This document shows positions 50,954 to 59,276 of a stretch of DNA of 64,000 bases, piece by piece. Under the pieces are notes generated by a model. That model was not told the origin of the DNA, searched no databases, and saw only the letters and a program-made list of their open reading frames with translations. The stretch is from Nocardia crassostreae (lineage in GTDB: Bacteria; Actinomycetota; Actinomycetes; Mycobacteriales; Mycobacteriaceae): NCBI RefSeq assembly GCF_001613405.1, contig NZ_BDCH01000023.1, positions 62,001 to 126,000 of the forward strand, written 5' to 3'. The stretch's first letter is position 1; each line of letters begins with the position of its first letter. Both the position numbers and the translations under genes were made by a program.

Positions 50954-51299
50954 TTCAGACTCCTTGCCAGTACCGCCCGCAGACGGTGGTCCAGTACTTG
51001 CAAATGTTCGACCAGATGTACTTACAGTTGCAACCGCAACCTGAACGATAGCACGCGGATAGCTCCGCATCGATCCCCGCAATTGCGCTTACTCTTTGCA
51101 ACACAATAGTTTTGCAGCGGGTATGCGGGAGCGGCGTGCGAAGTTGCGAACACATCCCGACATAACAGACTAGTAAGTCCGATTAGCGTCGACTAGGGCG
51201 GGAAACAGTCATCCGTCAGGCCAACGACCGGAGAATCTTATACTGTCACTGGACATATCAGTCAGAACATGCCGCGCACACAGTCGTCGAGGAGCTGCG
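50954..51299. promoter_or_regulatory. Divergent control region between DUF397 and the DUF574 methyltransferase
   Basis: About 345 bases without a gene. Two direct repeats, GTACTTGC (50994-51001) and GTACTTAC (51018-51025), lie 24 bases apart, followed by GTTGC-AACC-GCAAC (51027-51040). They stand 40-90 bases before the DUF397 start and are candidate sites for the XRE/DUF5753 protein. The part next to the methyltransferase is AT-rich (CTTATACTGTCAC near 51237) and probably its promoter. Confidence 0.45.
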
Positions 51300-52097
51300 A
51301 TGTCCGAAACGAACAATCCGCTGATCCGTACCGATGTCCCACACTCCGCGCGGATCTGGAACTACTGGATGGGCGGGAAGGACAATTACGAGATCGACCG
51401 CACGATCGGCGACGCCAGCCTGGCGATCGATCCCGATATCAGCACGATGGCGGTCGAATCGCGCAAGTTCCTGATCCGGGCAGTGCGAATGCTGGCGGGC
51501 GAATGCGACATCCGCCAGTTCCTCGACGTGGGAACGGGTCTACCCTCCATGCAGAACACTCACGAGGTGGCCCACGAGGTGGCGCCGGAGTCAAGAGTGG
51601 TTTACGTCGATAATGATCCGCTGGTGCTCGCGCACGCCCGCGCTCTGCTCACCAGCGCCAGCGACGAAGGTGTCACCACCTATATACAGCGCGACTTCCA
51701 CAATCCCGAGGAGATTGTCGCGGATGCCCGGAAAGTCCTGGATTTCCAGCAGCCCGTGGCGGTCATGTTTATGGGGGTCCTCGGCCACGCCCGCAGCTAC
51801 CGCGACGCCATGCGCATCATCGGGACCGTCATGGCCGCGGTACCCTCGGGCAGCTATCTGGTTTTCTGGGATGGCACCACCGACAGCGACGCCTATGTAA
51901 AGCTGTGCCAGGAGTACACCAAGTCCGGTGGCGTGCCCTATGAGCCGCGCCCCAAGGAGGAACTCGAAGCCGCCTTCGCGGGCTTGGAATTGATCGCCCC
52001 CGGCTTCGGGCCCATCGCGCACTGGCGGGCCGAGCTGGCCAAGCCCGGCGCCATTCCCGATATCGCGGCCTACGGTGGCGTGGCGCGGAAACCCTGA
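51300..52097 (+). CDS. DUF574-type SAM-dependent methyltransferase
   Basis: A 265-residue protein of the actinobacterial PF04672 family. The family's opening R-I-W-N-Y-W-M-G-G-K-D-N-Y is present, then SAM motif L-D-V-G-T-G-L-P, V-Y-V-D-N-D-P-L-V and a late F-D-G-T-type segment W-D-G-T-T-D. Substrates are not known for the group. These genes usually lie beside XRE/DUF397 pairs, as here. ATG 51300 with GAGGAG upstream. Confidence 0.92.
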   Translation: MSETNNPLIRTDVPHSARIWNYWMGGKDNYEIDRTIGDASLAIDPDISTMAVESRKFLIRAVRMLAGECDIRQFLDVGTGLPSMQNTHEVAHEVAPESRVVYVDNDPLVLAHARALLTSASDEGVTTYIQRDFHNPEEIVADARKVLDFQQPVAVMFMGVLGHARSYRDAMRIIGTVMAAVPSGSYLVFWDGTTDSDAYVKLCQEYTKSGGVPYEPRPKEELEAAFAGLELIAPGFGPIAHWRAELAKPGAIPDIAAYGGVARKP

Positions 52098-52228
52098 CTC
52101 CACAACAACACCGAAACGGACGAATAGCCTCCCGACACGGGAATTGGACGTGCAGATGCACTTGCATCTGCACGATCCGCGCTTCTAAACTCAGTGCACC
52201 CACCCTCCCTATCGGCCAGAGGCATCCA

Positions 52229-52402
52229 ATGACACAGATGCTCGCCCCCTGTACTGATATCTCAGGTGATTGCGACGTGGATCCCCGCGTCCTCAACTAC
52301 CGCCAGGCCCGCGCCATTCTGCGCGCCCATGATCAGCATTTCGCCTGTCGGCAGTATCTAGCCGCCGTGGCGTACCTGTCGGCGGACAACGACGTCGACT
52401 GA
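52229..52402 (+). CDS. Small protein, 57 residues
   Basis: An open frame from ATG 52229 to TGA 52402 with an AGAGG five bases upstream. It reads M-T-Q-M-L-A-P-C-T-D, then D-P-R-V-L-N-Y-R-Q-A-R-A-I-L-R-A-H-D and C-R-Q-Y-L-A-A-V-A-Y-L-S. The Arg/Ala helix followed by a Cys is reminiscent of small actinobacterial proteins near DUF397 loci, but no family is assigned. Codon third positions are GC-biased as in real genes. It may be co-transcribed with the methyltransferase 131 bases upstream. Confidence 0.5.
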   Translation: MTQMLAPCTDISGDCDVDPRVLNYRQARAILRAHDQHFACRQYLAAVAYLSADNDVD

Positions 52403-52508
52403 TCTCCGCGGATTCCGCTCACGCGGCGATATCGGATGCCCTTGCGCCACACGGTTGGTGGCGGGTACTCCGGATAGGGAACTGCCCTCCCCGCGGAAGA
52501 GCGCCGAG

Positions 52509-52805
52509 ATGTTTCTTTTAGCTGCGAACGATCTGCTCGTCCAGCAGGATCTGCTGGCACAGGTTTTCAATCCCACCCCGGAGACCCCGCCCGCGGCGGA
52601 CAAGCTCATGCGGCTGGTCCGCTATTTCACCTGGTTCGTCCTGTTATCGGGGACCCTGGCCATCGTCTACGCGGGCGGCCGGTTCGCGTGGGAGAAGTGG
52701 TCCGGGTCGGCGCTGCAGGCGCCCAAGCAAGTGGCCGGGGCGCTCGTCGGCGGGGTCATCGCGACGAGCGCGGGCACCATCATGAATGCCGTCATCGGCG
52801 CCTGA
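52509..52805 (+). CDS. Small membrane protein with two helices
   Basis: About 98 residues from ATG 52509. N-terminal soluble part (L-V-Q-Q-D-L-L-A-Q-V-F-N-P-T-P-E) and two membrane segments at about 37-55 (Y-F-T-W-F-V-L-L-S-G-T-L-A-I-V-Y) and 72-94 (A-G-A-L-V-G-G-V-I-A-T-S-A-G-T-I). The layout is like VirB2/TrbC pilin-like or ICE-encoded membrane proteins, but nothing else mobile is nearby, so this is only a shape match. Longer start at 52455 possible. Confidence 0.55.
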   Translation: MFLLAANDLLVQQDLLAQVFNPTPETPPAADKLMRLVRYFTWFVLLSGTLAIVYAGGRFAWEKWSGSALQAPKQVAGALVGGVIATSAGTIMNAVIGA

Positions 52806-52891
52806 ATGCCGTTACCGGGCCGGGTTGTTGTCTGAGACGTCAACCCCCGTAGCGCCTCGGGCACTCCCGTATCGGCGCACGCCGCGGCGAC

Positions 52892-53671
52892 TCACGCCGT
52901 GGCGGCGTGCGGCGTCTCCTCGTCGGCCAGTGCGTCAATACCGACCAGTTCGTCGAATCGCGCCACCACCTTCTGGTGGTACATGCCGAACAGATCCTCG
53001 AACAGCGCCAGCTGCGCCTGACTGGGCCCGCCCTCGGACTCCCAGACCGCCACCAGCGCCCGCCACACCAGCACGTGCAGATCCGGTGAGACCGCGAAGT
53101 AGGCCGCGACCGCCTCGGGCACCTCCAGGACCATCTCACCGATGGAGTTGAGCACCGCGCGCTGCACCGAATGCTTGAGATCGGTCAGCAGTTTGCGTAG
53201 TAGTTCGAGTTCGATGCGCAGTATCCGGCTCGGGTCCGGATCCGCGCTGCGCGCAAGGGTTTCCAATTCGTCGACGGCGGACTTGAGTTCGGCCGGATCG
53301 ATGCCGCGTTCGCCGCCGGTGTAGGCGAGCAAGGCCTCCAGCGCGATACCGCGTTCCTCGTCGACGATATTGGCGAACATGTCCGCGGCGATCTCGGGCG
53401 TCGGCATTGACAGCCGGAACAAGCGGCGGTACACGTCCACCCCGCCCTCGGCCCGCACATCCCGGATGACGAATCCCTTACCGCGATGGGCGTCCACGAA
53501 GCCGTAGGACTCCAAGCGGCCCAGAATCAATTGCGCCGTCGCACGATTCAGGTCGAACTCGTCGGCGACCTGTCGGACGGACGGCATCAGACCACCGGGC
53601 GCGTATTGCCCGGATGCCACGCGGCGCGCCAATTCATCGGCAACGTCGGCGACGACCGTCCGGTCTCCCAT
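52892..53671 (-). CDS. GntR-family transcriptional regulator
   Basis: A 259-residue protein. The winged helix-turn-helix (about 8-72: L-A-R-R-V-A-S-G-Q-Y-A-P-G-G-L-M-P-S-V-R-Q-V-A-D-E split here for length, then L-N-R-A-T-A-Q-L-I-L-G-R-L) is of GntR type. The C-domain (about 90-250) is all helical but does not show the FadR/HutC signatures, so the subgroup is open. ATG 53671 chosen over GTG 53686. A short perfect palindrome lies 61 bases upstream. Confidence 0.85.
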   Translation of the reverse strand: MGDRTVVADVADELARRVASGQYAPGGLMPSVRQVADEFDLNRATAQLILGRLESYGFVDAHRGKGFVIRDVRAEGGVDVYRRLFRLSMPTPEIAADMFANIVDEERGIALEALLAYTGGERGIDPAELKSAVDELETLARSADPDPSRILRIELELLRKLLTDLKHSVQRAVLNSIGEMVLEVPEAVAAYFAVSPDLHVLVWRALVAVWESEGGPSQAQLALFEDLFGMYHQKVVARFDELVGIDALADEETPHAATA

Positions 53672-53731
53672 CGTGCACCTCTCCACTTTCGTCTACGTCC
53701 CAGACAGTGTATGTGCAGATTCGGTCAACCG

Positions 53732-53744
53732 CACAAGTCTTGTG
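53732..53744. promoter_or_regulatory. Palindrome upstream of the GntR gene
   Basis: CACAAG-T-CTTGTG, six-base arms around one base, 61 bases before the GntR start and just after the deacetylase stop on the same strand. Size suits a GntR operator and suggests autoregulation. Confidence 0.5.
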
Positions 53745-53752
53745 AGCTTCTT

Positions 53753-54463
53753 CTACCGCGTTAACAACTGCGACACCGTGACGAATCGATCTCCGCGCGC
53801 TCGCAACTCGGTGATGATGCCGGGAATCGCGCCCAATGACGCCGCACCGGACTCGTACATGGCGTGCAGCAGGATGATCGAGCCGGGGCGCACCTGCGCC
53901 ACCGCCTCGGCGACGATGGCCTCGGAGCTCGCCTGTTTCCCGGAGTCGGGCTCCACATCCCACATGACCGTGGTGCGATCGTGCCGGGACAGGTACCGCG
54001 GCAAGGCGACCAATTTCTTGCCGAACGGCGGGCGGAAGGTAATGGGTCCGGTATATCCGGTCTTCGCGATTTCGGCATCGGTGCGCTCGATCTCATCGCG
54101 CACGGTCCCCGGACCGACGAAGACCATGCGCTCATGGCTGTAGCTGTGATTGCCTATCTCGTGGCCCGCGCGTGCGATGGCCGCGCCCTGTGCGGGCGCG
54201 GCCGCCAGTTCCGAGCCGATCAGATAGAAGGTCGCGGGCACTCCGGCCTCGGCCAGCGCCCGCAGGATCTGCGGCGTGTGCGCGGTCGGGCCGTCGTCGA
54301 AGGTCAGTGCGACGACCTTCTCCTCCGTGTCCACGCGCGGCACGATGCGCCCGGCCACCTGGTAGGTGCGCGAATTCATGAGCGCATAGAGCCCGACGCA
54401 GATCAGCACCAGCACCAGCACCGTGACGGCGAGCGCACCCCAGATGAGCAACTTGCGTTTCAT
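53753..54463 (-). CDS. Membrane-anchored polysaccharide deacetylase (NodB homology)
   Basis: A 236-residue CE4 enzyme. One N-terminal helix (about 6-29) anchors it outside. The NodB domain has motif 1 T-F-D-D-G-P (catalytic base and metal Asp), motif 2 H-S-Y-S-H (HxxxH metal ligands), motif 3 R-P-P-F-G, motif 4 W-D-V-E-P and motif 5 I-L-L-H-A. All catalytic residues are present. It should remove acetyl groups from peptidoglycan or another N-acetylated glycan. ATG 54463. The HxlR gene upstream on the same strand ends 8 bases before, so they may share a transcript. Confidence 0.92.
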   Translation of the reverse strand: MKRKLLIWGALAVTVLVLVLICVGLYALMNSRTYQVAGRIVPRVDTEEKVVALTFDDGPTAHTPQILRALAEAGVPATFYLIGSELAAAPAQGAAIARAGHEIGNHSYSHERMVFVGPGTVRDEIERTDAEIAKTGYTGPITFRPPFGKKLVALPRYLSRHDRTTVMWDVEPDSGKQASSEAIVAEAVAQVRPGSIILLHAMYESGAASLGAIPGIITELRARGDRFVTVSQLLTR

Positions 54464-54471
54464 ACCGATCC

Positions 54472-54795
54472 CTAGGTATCGTCTCCCGCTGCTCCGGCCC
54501 GGTCCAGTTCCGGCGCCCAGCGCTCCGACCATTGCCACAGCGGTTCGAGCGCCCGGCCGAGTTGCTTTCCGGCCATGGTCAGCTCATAGGACTTGTCGGT
54601 CTTCTTGGCTACCACGCCCGCCTCCTGGAGGCGCTGCAATCGCACCGACAGCATGCTCGACGAGCAGTTGCCCATGCGGCGGCGCAGTTCCAGGAATCCC
54701 AGCGGGCCCGGCTCGAGCTCCCAGATCACGCGCAGCATCCACCGCTGACCGAGCAGGTCCATGGCGGTGAGCTGTGGCTGGCTTGCACTTCTCAT
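54472..54795 (-). CDS. HxlR-family winged-helix regulator
   Basis: A 107-residue HxlR/MarR-like protein: G-Q-R-W-M-L-R-V-I-W-E-L-E-P-G-P-L-G-F-L-E-L-R-R broken here for length, then L-Q-E-A-G-V-V and Y-E-L-T-x-x-G-K. HxlR proteins answer to electrophiles such as formaldehyde or quinones. Divergent from an SDR with a perfect palindrome touching its start codon, so it surely controls the SDR and itself. Confidence 0.9.
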   Translation of the reverse strand: MRSASQPQLTAMDLLGQRWMLRVIWELEPGPLGFLELRRRMGNCSSSMLSVRLQRLQEAGVVAKKTDKSYELTMAGKQLGRALEPLWQWSERWAPELDRAGAAGDDT

Positions 54796-54798
54796 TTC

Positions 54799-54816
54799 GA
54801 ACCAACATAGTGGTTC
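54799..54816. promoter_or_regulatory. HxlR operator-like palindrome
   Basis: GAACCA (54799-54804), six bases, TGGTTC (54811-54816): perfect arms centred in the 56-base gap between the divergent HxlR and SDR genes, starting three bases from the HxlR start codon. Binding here would block both promoters. Confidence 0.7.
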
Positions 54817-54851
54817 TAAATCAGAAGCACTCGAGCGGCTGGAGGTCTGTC

Positions 54852-55610
54852 ATGGCGGTGGAGGAATCGGGCCGGAAACGAATCGTGTTGGTCACCGGCG
54901 CTTCTCGCGGTATCGGGGCCGATACCGCGCGGGTGCTGGCGGCGCGGGGCGACCATGTGGTCGTCAACTACCGGGAGAAGCGCAAGCGGGCGGAAACCCT
55001 TGCGGCGGAGATCATTACGGCGGGCGGCAGCGCCTCGACGGCCGGTGCCGACATCTCCGATCCGGCGAGCGCCGCGGCATTGATCGATACCGTGGTGACG
55101 GAGTTCGGCCGCCTGGATGTGCTGGTGCTCAATGCCTCCGGCGGTTTGGAGCGCGAGGCCGCGCCGGATTACGCCATGCGGCTCAATCGCGACGCCCAGA
55201 CCGGCCTGGCGCGACTGGCGCTGCCCCACCTTCCGGCGGGCGGCCGCATCGTCTTCGTCACCAGCCACCAGGCCCACTTCTCCCCCACCCGGGAGGCGCC
55301 CGCTGGCTACGAGCTCATCGCCGCGAGCAAGCGGGCCGGTGAGGACGCCCTGCGGGCCATGATTCCCGAATTCGCAGAGCGCGGAATCGATTTCGTGATG
55401 GTCGCGGGCGACATGATCGACGGCACCATTATCGTCCGGCTGCTCGAGCGCCGCGATCCGGAGGCGGTGACCGCCCGCCGCGACCACGGCGACCTCCCGA
55501 CGGTCAAGGAATTCGCCACCGCCGTGGCCGACACCACCACGATGCCCGGCGACCACGGGCGCACCGTCTATGTCGGCGGCCAGGACTACCTCGCGGGTGC
55601 GAAGATCTAA
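54852..55610 (+). CDS. SDR-family oxidoreductase with displaced catalytic tyrosine
   Basis: A 252-residue SDR: cofactor T-G-A-S-R-G-I-G (about 15-22), N-Y-R-E-K indicating NADPH, and F-V-T-S-H-Q with the catalytic Ser. The classical Y-x3-K is not present; the sequence is G-Y-E-L-I-A-A-S-K-R-A-G-E, which puts Tyr seven residues before the Lys. Actinobacterial relatives seem to share this spacing, so it is a subfamily trait rather than damage. HxlR control suggests response to a reactive carbonyl or quinone. ATG 54852. Confidence 0.82.
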   Translation: MAVEESGRKRIVLVTGASRGIGADTARVLAARGDHVVVNYREKRKRAETLAAEIITAGGSASTAGADISDPASAAALIDTVVTEFGRLDVLVLNASGGLEREAAPDYAMRLNRDAQTGLARLALPHLPAGGRIVFVTSHQAHFSPTREAPAGYELIAASKRAGEDALRAMIPEFAERGIDFVMVAGDMIDGTIIVRLLERRDPEAVTARRDHGDLPTVKEFATAVADTTTMPGDHGRTVYVGGQDYLAGAKI

Positions 55611-55652
55611 TTCCACTGGTCACCCCCACCGACGCCGTGACAGCATCGAGAA

Positions 55653-56294
55653 ATGCCGCACTGGGTCCAAGTCCTCCCCGCCTTCGTCCTCGCCTGCCTG
55701 GTCCTGGCCGCCATCCCCGGCCCCGCGACCGCCCTCTTCCTCCAGCGCTCGGTGCGCGACGGCCGCGCGGCCGGACTGGCGGCGGTGGCGGGCAATGAGA
55801 TCGGCATCTTCGGCTGGACCCTGGCCGGTGGCGCCGGATTGTCCGCACTACTGGTCGCCAATCAAGTTCTCAACAAGGCGGTGCACATCCTCCGCGCGCT
55901 GGTCCTGATCTGGCTGGGCATCCAAGCCTGGCGCGGCAGTCGGAAAGACGACGCGTTCGGCACGGCCATGGATTCGGTCGTCCCCCGCGGCCGCACCCCC
56001 GGCGCGGCCTTCCGAGTCTCGCTGATCTCGATCGCGGCCAACCCCAAGGCGGCGGTCTTCGGCCTGACCATCCTGCCGCAATTCCTCCCGAGCGAGGGCC
56101 CGGTTTTCACCACCCTGGTCATCCTGATCACCATCCAGCTGGTGATCGACACCGCCTGGTGCGTGGGCATCGTGCTGGTAGCCGACCGCGCCGGACAATG
56201 GCTGCGGCGCACCGGCATTCGCCAGCGCGTCGAACGCGCCCTGGCCGCCGTCCTGGTGGCGCTCGGCTTCGGACTGGCCGCCGAAGCGCGATAA
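55653..56294 (+). CDS. LysE/RhtB-family exporter
   Basis: A 213-residue membrane transporter with six predicted helices. The N-terminus shows the family motif A-A-I-P-G-P-A-T-A-L-F-L and downstream G-x-x-x-G-N-E-I-G-I, with N-P-K-A-A-V-F in the middle. It exports amino acids, homoserine lactones or similar small metabolites. ATG 55653, 43 bases after the SDR; possibly the same transcript. Confidence 0.9.
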   Translation: MPHWVQVLPAFVLACLVLAAIPGPATALFLQRSVRDGRAAGLAAVAGNEIGIFGWTLAGGAGLSALLVANQVLNKAVHILRALVLIWLGIQAWRGSRKDDAFGTAMDSVVPRGRTPGAAFRVSLISIAANPKAAVFGLTILPQFLPSEGPVFTTLVILITIQLVIDTAWCVGIVLVADRAGQWLRRTGIRQRVERALAAVLVALGFGLAAEAR

Positions 56295-56426
56295 TCCGGC
56301 CCACCCGCCGCCCGTGCGCGCTCACCCGACCCGCCCGGTGTCCGGGCGATCACGGCGAGCCCTGGGCAAAGCGGCCGATTCAAGACCGTCCAGGTGGGAA
56401 ACTCCGCGGCGAGGAGGTGTGGCCCA

Positions 56427-56771
56427 ATGGTCGATGACGTCGAGAAGCGGTGGCGCGATCCGGAGTTGTTTCGGCAGGCGGTGAAATACGTGGTCGGCGT
56501 GCTGGTGGTGACGGCGGTGGCCGCCGGGCTGGCGGTGGTGTGGGCGTCGGCGCGGGATGCGTGTCTCGATGCGGAGTCCATGCTGTGCGATACGCCGTCG
56601 CGGCTGGTGGTGGGGTTGATTCCGGGCGGCATTCTGCTGACGGGCGGGCTCGGGGCCTTTGTGCTCACCGTGCGGGCGTGGCGGGCCGGGCGCGCTTGGC
56701 CCATCTGGCAGGGCGCGGGGTGGTTTCTGCTGGTGCTGATGGTGTTGTATCTGTCGGTCGCGGGCGGCTGA
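56427..56771 (+). CDS. Small membrane protein of unknown function
   Basis: A 114-residue protein with three hydrophobic segments at about 18-38, 59-79 and 92-111, and a Cys-x7-Cys pair between the first two (D-A-C-L-D-A-E-S-M-L-C) that could form an outside disulfide. GAGGAGGTG precedes ATG 56427, a strong ribosome binding site. No family recognised. It converges with the MpaB-like gene. Confidence 0.7.
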   Translation: MVDDVEKRWRDPELFRQAVKYVVGVLVVTAVAAGLAVVWASARDACLDAESMLCDTPSRLVVGLIPGGILLTGGLGAFVLTVRAWRAGRAWPIWQGAGWFLLVLMVLYLSVAGG

Positions 56772-56819
56772 GCGGCGACTCGCGGGATCTCGCCCGTGCC
56801 CGGCGGGATCGCGGCCGGG

Positions 56820-58169
56820 TCAGACCGGGCAGCGGACGCTGTCGGCGGTCTTGTCGTGCTGGTCGAAGGGGGTGCCGCGAATGCCGACGCGGGCGGCGAG
56901 GTAGCGGGCGATCTTGGTATTGCGGTCCCACATGGGGTCGATGTGGCGGGCGCGGCGGATCATGCGGTGACGCGCGCCGGGCAGGCGGTCGTCTAGGGCG
57001 CGCAGGCGGACCTCCGTATTCGCGGCCAGACCGGTCAGGGTGCGCCAGGGCCGGGTCGGGACCGAACGCAGCGGGGTGTCGGCGAGCAGTGCGCGCACCA
57101 GGGGCTCACCGCTGTAGTACGACAGTGCGCCGAGTAGTGCTGCGGTGGCGGCGATTTGGAGGCGTCCCGTCAGGGTGGCATCGGTGAACCGGCGGGTGAC
57201 GGCACCGGCCATGGTCGCGGTCCACGGCGGTGCGACGCCCGCGGTGGCGACCATGTAGTCCGCCATTTCCATGCCCTCGGCGGCCGAGCGGGGAATGAGT
57301 TCGTCGGCGACGCCGAAAACATGGTCGATATACGCCCAGTAGTGCATGACGGCGTCGAGTTGCCTTGTGGTGCAACGGCGGCCGTGCACGTGGTCGAAGC
57401 AGATGGGCGACAGCCCGAAGGTGACGGCCGCGCCCATCGTGGTGGCATTGGAGATGGGGTTGCCGTGCCCGGCGAAGTGCTCGTCGCCGAACTTGCGGCG
57501 CAGCATGGCGCGCACCTGGGCGTGCATGAGCCGCACCCGCACGGTGTCGTGGAAGATCGGCGATCGGCGATCCAGGGCCCGGGGTGCGGTGACACTGCGG
57601 AACCACACCGAGGATTCGAGATTGCGCCGGTACGGGTCGTTCACGAATCGACCCGTCGCGCCCACCGCGGAGGCGACCTCCGCGCCGACGAAGGTGCCCA
57701 TGAAGTCCTGTACGCCCATGGCCATCTTCCCGGCCAGGGAGATATTGATCCAGAGTCGGCGGCCGTACTCCCACACGTCCGGATCGTACCACGACGGCGG
57801 AGTGTCCAGTCGTGCACAGAGATTCACCAGCTCCGGCAGCGGGTCGTCCACGCTGTCGATCCCGTGCCGCAACGCCTGGTTCAGCATGCGGCGTCCACCC
57901 GCCGAACCGAGCCGCCGGAACGCGGCCACGAGGTCGTCCATGGGTTCGTCGCCCTGCCACAGGTGGTCGGCCATGAGCCGTGTACGCGGCGTCTCGACGG
58001 GTTCGCGGCGGACATCGATCCACGGCCCCAGCAAGGCTTTTCGAGGTTCGAGCCAGAGATCGGAGGGCACGGCGCGCGGTGGCGGCGGGCGCAACGGCAT
58101 CCCGGGCCGGTAGTAGTAGTCGTAGCGGTGTTCACCCTCGGTGGACCGGATTTCGGTGCGCAGCTGCAT
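56820..58169 (-). CDS. MpaB-like oxygenase (DUF2236), first copy
   Basis: A 449-residue protein of the DUF2236 group related to latex-clearing protein and the fungal MpaB oxygenase. Helical throughout, with the sequence landmarks Q-D-F-M-G-T-F-V-G-A-E-V, F-H-D-T-V-R-V-R-L-M-H-A-Q-V-R and W-A-Y-I-D-H-V-F-G-V; R-V-R-L-M-H-A holds the family's conserved Arg/His, likely the heme-ligand helix. Members cleave carbon-carbon double bonds in polyisoprenoids or modify lipids, most uncharacterised. It follows the second copy by 3 bases, so the two make an operon with the TetR gene divergent beyond. Confidence 0.82.
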   Translation of the reverse strand: MQLRTEIRSTEGEHRYDYYYRPGMPLRPPPPRAVPSDLWLEPRKALLGPWIDVRREPVETPRTRLMADHLWQGDEPMDDLVAAFRRLGSAGGRRMLNQALRHGIDSVDDPLPELVNLCARLDTPPSWYDPDVWEYGRRLWINISLAGKMAMGVQDFMGTFVGAEVASAVGATGRFVNDPYRRNLESSVWFRSVTAPRALDRRSPIFHDTVRVRLMHAQVRAMLRRKFGDEHFAGHGNPISNATTMGAAVTFGLSPICFDHVHGRRCTTRQLDAVMHYWAYIDHVFGVADELIPRSAAEGMEMADYMVATAGVAPPWTATMAGAVTRRFTDATLTGRLQIAATAALLGALSYYSGEPLVRALLADTPLRSVPTRPWRTLTGLAANTEVRLRALDDRLPGARHRMIRRARHIDPMWDRNTKIARYLAARVGIRGTPFDQHDKTADSVRCPV

Positions 58170-58172
58170 ATT

Positions 58173-59211
58173 TCACGACCCTGTGAGCTGGCGGAATCGG
58201 GTGACGGCGTCCCGGCCGGAATCGGCGTGCACGGGACAGTAGCGCTTGGGATCGTCGCGGTATTCGGGTGCGGGCCACAGCAGTTCGGGGGCTTCCGGCG
58301 GCGGCATCCAGCCGGGACGCTTCCCGGCCACGCGGCGGCGGGCGGCGCGTATGCGCGGGAAGGCGTACTTCACCCCGTCGGGGGGTGACCCGGTTCATGG
58401 CCGACAAGGCCCGGCACAACCGGTCGAACATCCATTGATCGCGCTCGGTCCAGGTGAATCCCAAGGTGCGGCGAATGGCCGGATCGCACAGTCCGATGGT
58501 GACGAACTTGTAGAACCGAGCGCCGGACGGTCGAATCAGCCTCTCCCACAAGGGTTCCGGCAGGTGGCGCAAGACCGGGAACGGCGGTACCGGGGCCTCG
58601 TCGGCGAGATGGAAGATATCCCAGGCCGCCTTGGTGGGTTCGAGGGTGTCGCGGCAGATATCGCGCCAGTAGCGCCGGAACTCCGGCCAGCTTTCCGGCA
58701 CCACCCGCATGGGCATGCCGTACATCTCGTACCACTGGTAGTGCTCACGCCAGAGTTGTTCGTGCTGCGCGGCGCTGAGCCCGCCCATGAACAACTCGGC
58801 CGACCGCAGCGTCTCCATGAAGAACACCGCATGCGCCCAGTAGAACGTCCCCGGATCCAGCGCGTGATAGCGGCGGCCCCGGGCGTCGACGCCCTTGATG
58901 GTGCGGTGGTAGCCGACGATCTCGCGGGCGGTCTCCCGGGCGCGCGGCCCGTCGAACACCACCCCGACGATCGGATATCCGGAGCGGATGACCCGTTGAT
59001 AGAACTCGCCCTTGATCTCGGAGTGGAATTCCACGCCCGCGCCCAGACCCGGATGCATGTTCTGCACCATGCCCATGAACAGCCCGCTCGGGACGAAGTA
59101 GAGCGATCCGAAGATCTTCCAGGTCAAGGAGTCCGGGCCCAGCGGCACCGGGTCCGGACGCGGCACACGTGTCCGGTTTTCCGAGCGCTCCATTGCGCTT
59201 TCTGACACCAT
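58173..59211 (-). pseudogene. MpaB-like oxygenase (DUF2236), second copy, frameshifted
   Basis: About 345 residues once one base is dropped. The main frame (59211 to about 58385) carries D-S-L-T-W-K-I-F-G-S, F-Y-W-A-H-A-V-F-F and Y-E-M-Y-G-M-P-M-R. It then hits a run of six cytosines (minus strand) near 58379-58385, after which the continuing family C-terminus is in the next frame: V-K-Y-A-F-P-R-I-R-A-A-R, W-P-A-P-E-Y-R-D-D-P-K-R-Y-C-P. One C fewer restores a single protein. As written the product would end in an unrelated 80-residue tail. Whether this is a sequencing slip cannot be told here. Start ATG 59211; ATG 59193 also possible. Divergent from the TetR gene. Confidence 0.75.
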
Positions 59212-59276
59212 GACCCCAGGCTGACACGAATAATTACTCGCGTTCAATTCGCATTCGAGATCGCGGCGGAAACGAC

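Noticed and set aside
52509..52805. Small membrane protein as part of a conjugative element
   Set aside because: No integrase, relaxase, tra gene, att repeat or tRNA target lies nearby.
59212..59276. Operator palindrome between MpaB-like gene and TetR
   Set aside because: Only short CGAAT and ATTCG elements at loose spacing; not convincing.
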